Shown one piece after another: positions 1 to 6,120 of a DNA stretch of 6,120 nucleotides (within the stretch, counting starts at the first letter, position 1; the number at the start of each line of letters is the position of its first letter). The stretch comes from JBQCEE01 sp051960575 (lineage in GTDB: Bacteria; Actinomycetota; Actinomycetes; Mycobacteriales; Jatrophihabitantaceae): assembly GCF_051960575.1 (NCBI RefSeq), contig NZ_JBQCEE010000399.1, forward strand, positions 1-6,120. Reading direction: 5' to 3'. Both the position numbers and the translations under genes were made by a program. The notes beneath the pieces are model-generated. The model saw only the letters and a list, made by a program, of their open reading frames with translations, ran no database searches and was not told the origin of the DNA.

Positions 1-179
1 AGCTCCGGATGGCGCGCCATGGCCTCGGCCGTGGCGAACACCTCGACGACGGCACCGGCGGCGTGCGCCTCGCGCACCGCCTGGGCGCCCTCGGCGAGGA
101 AACGCCCGGCCTCGCGGCGGCCCCCACGTCGGGTGAGACGGCGGGCCGCGGCGAGCCGGGCGGTGGTGTCGGCCAGCAC
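1..179 (-). CDS. TrmH/SpoU-family RNA 2'-O-methyltransferase, N-terminal part (runs off left edge)
   Basis: Only the first 59 codons are in the window. The family transfers a methyl group from S-adenosylmethionine to a ribose 2'-OH in rRNA or tRNA in the cytoplasm. The visible part is the N-terminal substrate-binding region typical of actinobacterial members: an Arg/Ala-rich helix (residues 7-26, with ARRLTRRGGRR) followed by FLAEGAQAVREA at residues 27-38. The catalytic SPOUT knot and its SAM-binding motifs would lie beyond the edge and cannot be checked. The start is GTG at 179-177. No ATG, GTG or TTG lies in frame between it and the rplT stop, and its Shine-Dalgarno is weak. It begins 23 nt after rplT, so it is probably the last or a late gene of the infC operon, a placement I recall as common in Actinobacteria. 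The exact target nucleotide cannot be assigned, so I give no symbol. Confidence 0.85.
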   Translation of the reverse strand, partial: MLADTTARLAAARRLTRRGGRREAGRFLAEGAQAVREAHAAGAVVEVFATAEAMARHPE

Positions 180-202
180 GTCCGATCTGGTGCCGTGGAC
201 CG

Positions 203-601
203 TCAGGCGGCCGGGGTCTGGGCCGGCGCGCCGCCCGTGCCCTCGGCCTGCACGGCCGCGCGGGCGATCTCGACGAGCGCGGCGAACGCGGCCTCGTCGC
301 TGACGGCGAGCTCGGCCAGCACCTTGCGGTCGACCTCGACACCGGCGAGCCGCAGGCCCTGGATGAACCGGTTGTAGGTCATGTCGTTCGCGCGGCAGGC
401 CGCGTTGATGCGCGTGATCCAGAGCTGCCGGAAGTCACCCTTGCGGGCCTTGCGGTCGCGGTACTGGTACGTCGCCGAGTGGAGCAGCTGCTCCTTGGCC
501 TTGCGGTAGAGGCGTGAGCGCTGGCCGCGGTAACCGCTGGCGGCCTCGAGTGTTGTCCGGCGCTTCTTGTGGGCGTTCACTGCCCGCTTGACGCGTGCCA
601 C
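203..601 (-). CDS. rplT: 50S ribosomal protein L20
   Basis: L20 binds 23S rRNA early in 50S assembly, and in some bacteria it also represses its own operon. The 132-residue product begins MARVKRAVNAHKKRR, the expected basic N-terminal extension. It carries the L20 signature at residues 54-70 (KGDFRQLWITRINAACR), then the globular C-terminal domain (roughly 71-118, including NRFIQGLRLAGVEVDRK). It is about 14 residues longer than the usual ~118, owing to an Ala/Pro/Gly-rich tail that is likely disordered. The start is GTG at 601-599, with GAGGT at 608-612 six nt upstream, and the reading matches the family exactly from Met1. It lies 63 nt after rpmI, with a palindrome in the gap, and 23 nt before the methyltransferase gene, consistent with co-transcription from the infC promoter. 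Confidence 0.98.
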   Translation of the reverse strand: MARVKRAVNAHKKRRTTLEAASGYRGQRSRLYRKAKEQLLHSATYQYRDRKARKGDFRQLWITRINAACRANDMTYNRFIQGLRLAGVEVDRKVLAELAVSDEAAFAALVEIARAAVQAEGTGGAPAQTPAA

Positions 602-623
602 GGTGGTACCTCGCAGAGGTCGG

Positions 624-643
624 CGCCGCCCGATCGGGCGGCG
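624..643 (-). repeat. 20-nt perfect palindrome between rpmI and rplT
   Basis: Positions 624-643 read identically on both strands, centred on CGATCG. In the minus-strand mRNA this can fold into an 8-bp, entirely G-C stem closed by a GAUC tetraloop. No U-run follows, so it is not a classical intrinsic terminator. It ends 22 nt before the rplT GTG start and does not cover the rplT Shine-Dalgarno. Possible roles are intercistronic mRNA stabilisation or processing, partial attenuation, or a translational control element. A protein-binding DNA site is less likely inside an operon. The role is inferred; only the symmetry is seen. Confidence 0.6.
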
Positions 644-664
644 GAAGGTTCTTGGGACGGGGGG

Positions 665-859
665 TCAGATACCGAGGAGCTTCTTGAACCGCTTGGTGTC
701 GGCGGCGGCCATGTCCTTGGTGCCGGCGAGGCGGCGCGTCAGCTTCGACGGCTTCTTCTCGAGGTTGTGACGCATGCCGGCGTGCTGGCTGCGCAGCTTG
801 CCGCTGCCGGTGACCCGGACGCGCTTCTTCGTCCCGCTGTGGGTCTTGTTCTTGGGCAC
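665..859 (-). CDS. rpmI: 50S ribosomal protein L35
   Basis: L35 is a small, very basic component of the large ribosomal subunit. The 64-residue product has the expected family length and opening: MPKNKTHSGTKKRVRVTGSGK (with the usual lost Met), then the central HAGMRHNLEKK and the C-terminal TKRFKKLLGI. The start is GTG at 859-857, with GAGGA at 867-871 seven nt upstream. It sits 56 nt after infC and 63 nt before rplT, the standard infC-rpmI-rplT order. No irregularity is visible in the coding sequence. Confidence 0.98.
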   Translation of the reverse strand: MPKNKTHSGTKKRVRVTGSGKLRSQHAGMRHNLEKKPSKLTRRLAGTKDMAAADTKRFKKLLGI

Positions 860-915
860 GGTGGATTCCTCAGGTGTGGGTGTTCGGTTCGGGTGGTGCG
901 CGGTCGCCGGCGGCG

Positions 916-1494
916 CTACTCGCCGTCGGCGACGGCGGCGGGCTCGGTGCTGACCTCGCGCGAGGCCCGCGTCGTCTTCGCCGCGTTGCGGTGCGGGGCC
1001 ACGACCATGATCATGTTGCGGCCGTCCTGCTTCGGCGAGGACTCCACGAAGCCGAGCTCCTGGATGTCCTCGGCGAGGCGCTGCAGCAGCCGGAACCCCA
1101 GCTCGGGGCGGGACTGCTCGCGTCCGCGGAACATGATCGTGACCTTGACCTTGTCGCCCTGCTTCAGGAACCGCTCGACGTGACCCTTCTTGGTCTCGTA
1201 GTCGTGCGAGTCGATCTTCGGGCGGAGCTTCATCTCCTTGATGACGGTCAAGGTCTGGTTCCGACGGTTCTCGCGTTCCTTCTGCGCCGTCTCGTACTTG
1301 AACTTGCCGTAGTCCATGAGCTTGCAGACGGGCGGACGCGCCATCGGGGCGACCTCGACCAGGTCGAGATCGGCGTCGGCAGCCAACTCGAGGGCCTTGC
1401 CGATCGGCACGATGCCGACCTGCTCACCCTCGGGGCCGACGAGTCGGACCTCGGGGACACGGATCCGGTCGTTGATCCGGGGTTCAGAGCTGAT
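916..1494 (-). CDS. infC: Translation initiation factor IF-3, probable ATC start
   Basis: IF-3 binds the 30S subunit, keeps it apart from 50S and checks the start codon and initiator tRNA. With the chosen start the protein has 192 residues. The N domain is about residues 1-78, opening ISSEPRINDRIRVPEVRLVG (the first Ile would be read as fMet) and including the IF-3 signature KLMDYGKFKY at 58-67. A basic linker (ENRRNQ) follows, then the C domain at about 85-170 with KLRPKIDSHDYETKKGHVERFL and VTIMFRGREQSRPELG, and a short acidic tail. I chose ATC at 1494-1492 because homology begins exactly there and GAGGAGGT lies 3 nt upstream. The frame has no ATG or GTG between it and a GTG at 1677. That GTG would add 61 residues unlike IF-3 and read through the leader hairpins. 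Rare start codons are known for infC (AUU in Escherichia coli), where IF-3 discriminates against its own mRNA. The gene heads the operon. Confidence 0.95.
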   Translation of the reverse strand: MSSEPRINDRIRVPEVRLVGPEGEQVGIVPIGKALELAADADLDLVEVAPMARPPVCKLMDYGKFKYETAQKERENRRNQTLTVIKEMKLRPKIDSHDYETKKGHVERFLKQGDKVKVTIMFRGREQSRPELGFRLLQRLAEDIQELGFVESSPKQDGRNMIMVVAPHRNAAKTTRASREVSTEPAAVADGE

Positions 1495-1497
1495 GGG

Positions 1498-1505
1498 ACC
1501 TCCTC
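1498..1505 (-). promoter_or_regulatory. Strong Shine-Dalgarno that fixes the infC start
   Basis: The minus strand reads GAGGAGGT here, with seven bases (AGGAGGT) complementary to the 16S rRNA 3' end. It is followed by CCC and then ATC. It is the strongest ribosome-binding site in the window and no canonical start codon follows at a usable distance, which supports ATC as the infC initiation codon. The spacing (four nt from AGGAGG to ATC) is slightly tight but workable. Confidence 0.75.
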
Positions 1506-1540
1506 GGTCGAACCTCTGGTGCGGGCGCCGGTCCGTCCGG

Positions 1541-1557
1541 CGGCACCGCTGGTGCCG
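1541..1557 (-). repeat. Small hairpin in the infC leader
   Basis: A perfect 7-bp inverted repeat with a 3-nt loop (CGGCACC AGC GGTGCCG on the minus strand). It lies 36 nt upstream of the infC Shine-Dalgarno and just downstream of the larger hairpin at 1573-1601. It is too short to call a terminator. It may be part of a larger leader fold, but G/C-rich DNA yields such stems readily. Confidence 0.4.
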
Positions 1558-1572
1558 GGCCGCGCATGAGAA

Positions 1573-1601
1573 CGGCCCCGCTGCGAGTACGCACGGGGCC
1601 G
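1573..1601 (-). terminator. Terminator-like or attenuator-like hairpin in the infC leader
   Basis: On the minus strand an 8-bp stem (CGGCCCCG with CGGGGCCG) continues after one bulged G into a 4-bp stem (TGCG with CGCA), closed by a TACT loop. That makes twelve base pairs, ten of them G-C. It is followed by TTCTC, a poor U-tract of the kind seen at many actinobacterial terminators. It lies about 79 nt upstream of the infC start and inside its leader, with no minus-strand gene upstream to terminate. Attenuation or another leader role for the infC operon is therefore the natural reading. The stem is seen; regulation is inferred. Confidence 0.5.
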
Positions 1602-1656
1602 ACAAGGTCCGACCGGTCAGGTCGCGCGGGAAGCACGACGTCAGGCCTCTGGTGAT

Positions 1657-1677
1657 GTGATCGTCTGGGACGATCAC
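1657..1677. repeat. 9-bp perfect inverted repeat with 3-nt spacer
   Basis: The plus strand reads GTGATCGTC TGG GACGATCAC. All nine positions match, with a spacer of three. It lies in the infC/DUF1844 divergent region, 163 nt upstream of the infC start. It could be a transcription-factor operator or a hairpin in the infC leader; its short loop and mixed base content fit either. No known motif is recognised. Confidence 0.5.
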
Positions 1678-1711
1678 GGCGCCGGACGCCTGGACCGGAC
1701 CCGGCGCGCGT

Positions 1712-1725
1712 GGATCGGGTGATCC
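1712..1725. repeat. Short GGATC/GATCC inverted repeat
   Basis: GGATC and GATCC are separated by four bases (GGGT on the plus strand), 34 nt from the larger inverted repeat at 1657-1677 and sharing its GATC core. Either strand could form a 5-bp hairpin. It may be a second half of a regulatory or leader structure, or chance. Confidence 0.25.
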
Positions 1726-1800
1726 GGCGGCACGGGTGGGACGCTTGTGACGGCATCCGCTTGCACACCCCCGCTCGTCACGGAGGCTGGTCGCAGTGCC

Positions 1801-1830
1801 AGGGTATCAGCGTGGCAGCCAGCGACCCAA
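1801..1830 (-). promoter_or_regulatory. Weak candidate promoter for the infC operon
   Basis: On the minus strand TTGGGT (1830-1825) and TACCCT (1806-1801) are separated by 18 nt. This fits a loose sigma-70-type promoter, with the -10 matching TANNNT. It is the only TANNNT hexamer with any -35 that I see in the infC upstream region. It would give a leader of roughly 300 nt, enough to include the hairpins listed here. Against it, it overlaps the start of the divergent DUF1844 gene. The 1495-1811 region otherwise holds only the inverted repeats and the leader ORF described. I find no convincing plus-strand promoter there. Confidence 0.2.
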
Positions 1831-2255
1831 ACGCCAGCGACACCGCTCATGACCCTGCCGCCGGACCGTCGGCCCCGGGCAGTACGTCGGAGCAACACCC
1901 GCACGATGGCATTCCCTTCCCGGACCATGGGTTCGACGGTCTCGACGACCTGCCCGTGCGCGAACTGGCGGTGATCCCGGCGGTCGAGGTGATCAGCCGG
2001 GCGGCGGTCATGCTCATCAGCGCGTCCGCCGAGAAGCTCGGGCTGGCGCCGGACGGTGAGCCGTACGTCGACCTGGACGAGGCCCGCAAGCTGATCACCG
2101 CGCTGGCCGGCCTGCTGGCCGCGTCGCAGGACCAGCTCGGCATGCACCGCCAGCCGCTGCGCGACGCGCTGCGCAGCCTGCAGCAGGCCTTCCGCGAGAC
2201 CTCCGCCTACCCGGACGAGCCGGGCCAGGGGCCGGGCGAGAAATACCTGAAGTAG
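1812..2255 (+). CDS. DUF1844 family protein of unknown function
   Basis: A 147-residue, probably cytoplasmic protein with no signal peptide or membrane segment. Residues 1-50 are low-complexity, rich in Ala, Asp, Ser and Pro, and likely disordered. The conserved part is VRELAVIPAVEVISRAAVML (about 49-68), then EKLGLAPDG, DLDEARKLITALAGLL (about 87-102), PLRDALRSLQQAFRE and the C-terminal DEPGQGPGEKY. This is the pattern I know from actinobacterial DUF1844 proteins. It is mainly helical and has no catalytic motif I recognise. The start is GTG at 1812, seven nt after AGGG (1801-1804). A GTG at 1710 in the same frame would add 34 residues unlike the family. It is divergent from infC, a neighbourhood I recall for this family in other Actinobacteria, which hints at a link to translation without proving one. 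lhr follows 41 nt downstream. Confidence 0.92.
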   Translation: MAASDPNASDTAHDPAAGPSAPGSTSEQHPHDGIPFPDHGFDGLDDLPVRELAVIPAVEVISRAAVMLISASAEKLGLAPDGEPYVDLDEARKLITALAGLLAASQDQLGMHRQPLRDALRSLQQAFRETSAYPDEPGQGPGEKYLK

Positions 2256-2296
2256 CGATCGGGGACGTTGTCGTACCCCGCGGGCACCATGGAGGG

Positions 2297-6120
<3,824 letters not shown>

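Larger units (their letters stand above)
1484..1567 (-). other. Possible 27-codon leader ORF overlapping the infC start
   Basis: An ATG at 1567-1565, just after the large leader hairpin, opens a frame encoding a Pro/Ala/Arg-rich peptide (starts MRGPAPAVPPDGPAPAPE, ends RRSHQL). It stops with TGA at 1486-1484, eleven nt inside infC in another frame. Its own ribosome-binding site is poor and partly inside the hairpin stem. Termination beside the infC Shine-Dalgarno could couple its translation to infC. Chance is a serious alternative, because long open frames are common at this GC content. No homology is recognised. Confidence 0.2.

Noticed and set aside
569..1183. Plus-strand frames across rpmI, rplT and infC
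   Set aside because: Antisense to certain ribosomal and initiation-factor genes; translations are low-complexity.
1495..1677. N-terminal extension of IF-3 to the GTG at 1677
   Set aside because: The extra 61 residues do not resemble IF-3 and would be read through the leader hairpins and the Shine-Dalgarno; the ATC start fits homology and ribosome-binding site better.
1747..1781. GTGACG and CGTCAC as a wide-spaced inverted repeat upstream of the DUF1844 gene
   Set aside because: Six-base arms with a 23-nt spacer are easily produced by chance at this base composition.
1710..1811. N-terminal extension of the DUF1844 protein to the GTG at 1710
   Set aside because: The 34 extra residues (rich in His, Arg, Trp, Cys) are unlike the family, and the GTG at 1812 has AGGG at proper spacing.

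Overview
The window is about 70% GC with strong G/C preference at third codon positions. Its proteins are of actinobacterial type: an actinobacterial IF-3, a DUF1844 protein and a long Lhr helicase. It comes from the chromosome of a high-GC actinomycete (Actinomycetota); I cannot name the genus. It looks like core genome. I see no mobile element, CRISPR array, tRNA, rRNA, or compositional break.

Left half (1-1494, minus strand): the conserved translation operon infC (IF-3), rpmI (L35) and rplT (L20), followed by the start of a TrmH/SpoU-family RNA 2'-O-methyltransferase that runs off the left edge. Gaps are short (56, 63 and 23 nt), so one polycistronic mRNA is likely. None of these genes starts with ATG. 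infC appears to start with ATC behind a strong Shine-Dalgarno, while rpmI, rplT and the methyltransferase use GTG. A 20-nt perfect palindrome lies between rpmI and rplT.

Middle (1495-1811): a 317-nt divergent intergenic region. Read on the minus strand it is the infC leader and contains several inverted repeats. One is a 12-bp, terminator-like hairpin. A possible 27-codon upstream ORF ends just inside infC. A weak infC promoter candidate sits at its far end.

Right half (1812-6120, plus strand): a small DUF1844 protein of unknown function, divergent from infC, and 41 nt later lhr, a large superfamily 2 DNA-repair helicase. 1274 codons of lhr are visible and the gene runs off the right edge. 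The plus-strand genes may be co-transcribed, but nothing visible links their functions.

The protein-coding content is ordinary and well understood. The parts most worth a second look are the RNA-level features of the infC operon: the ATC start, the structured leader, the overlapping upstream ORF and the intercistronic palindrome. I found no sign of a new multi-gene system.
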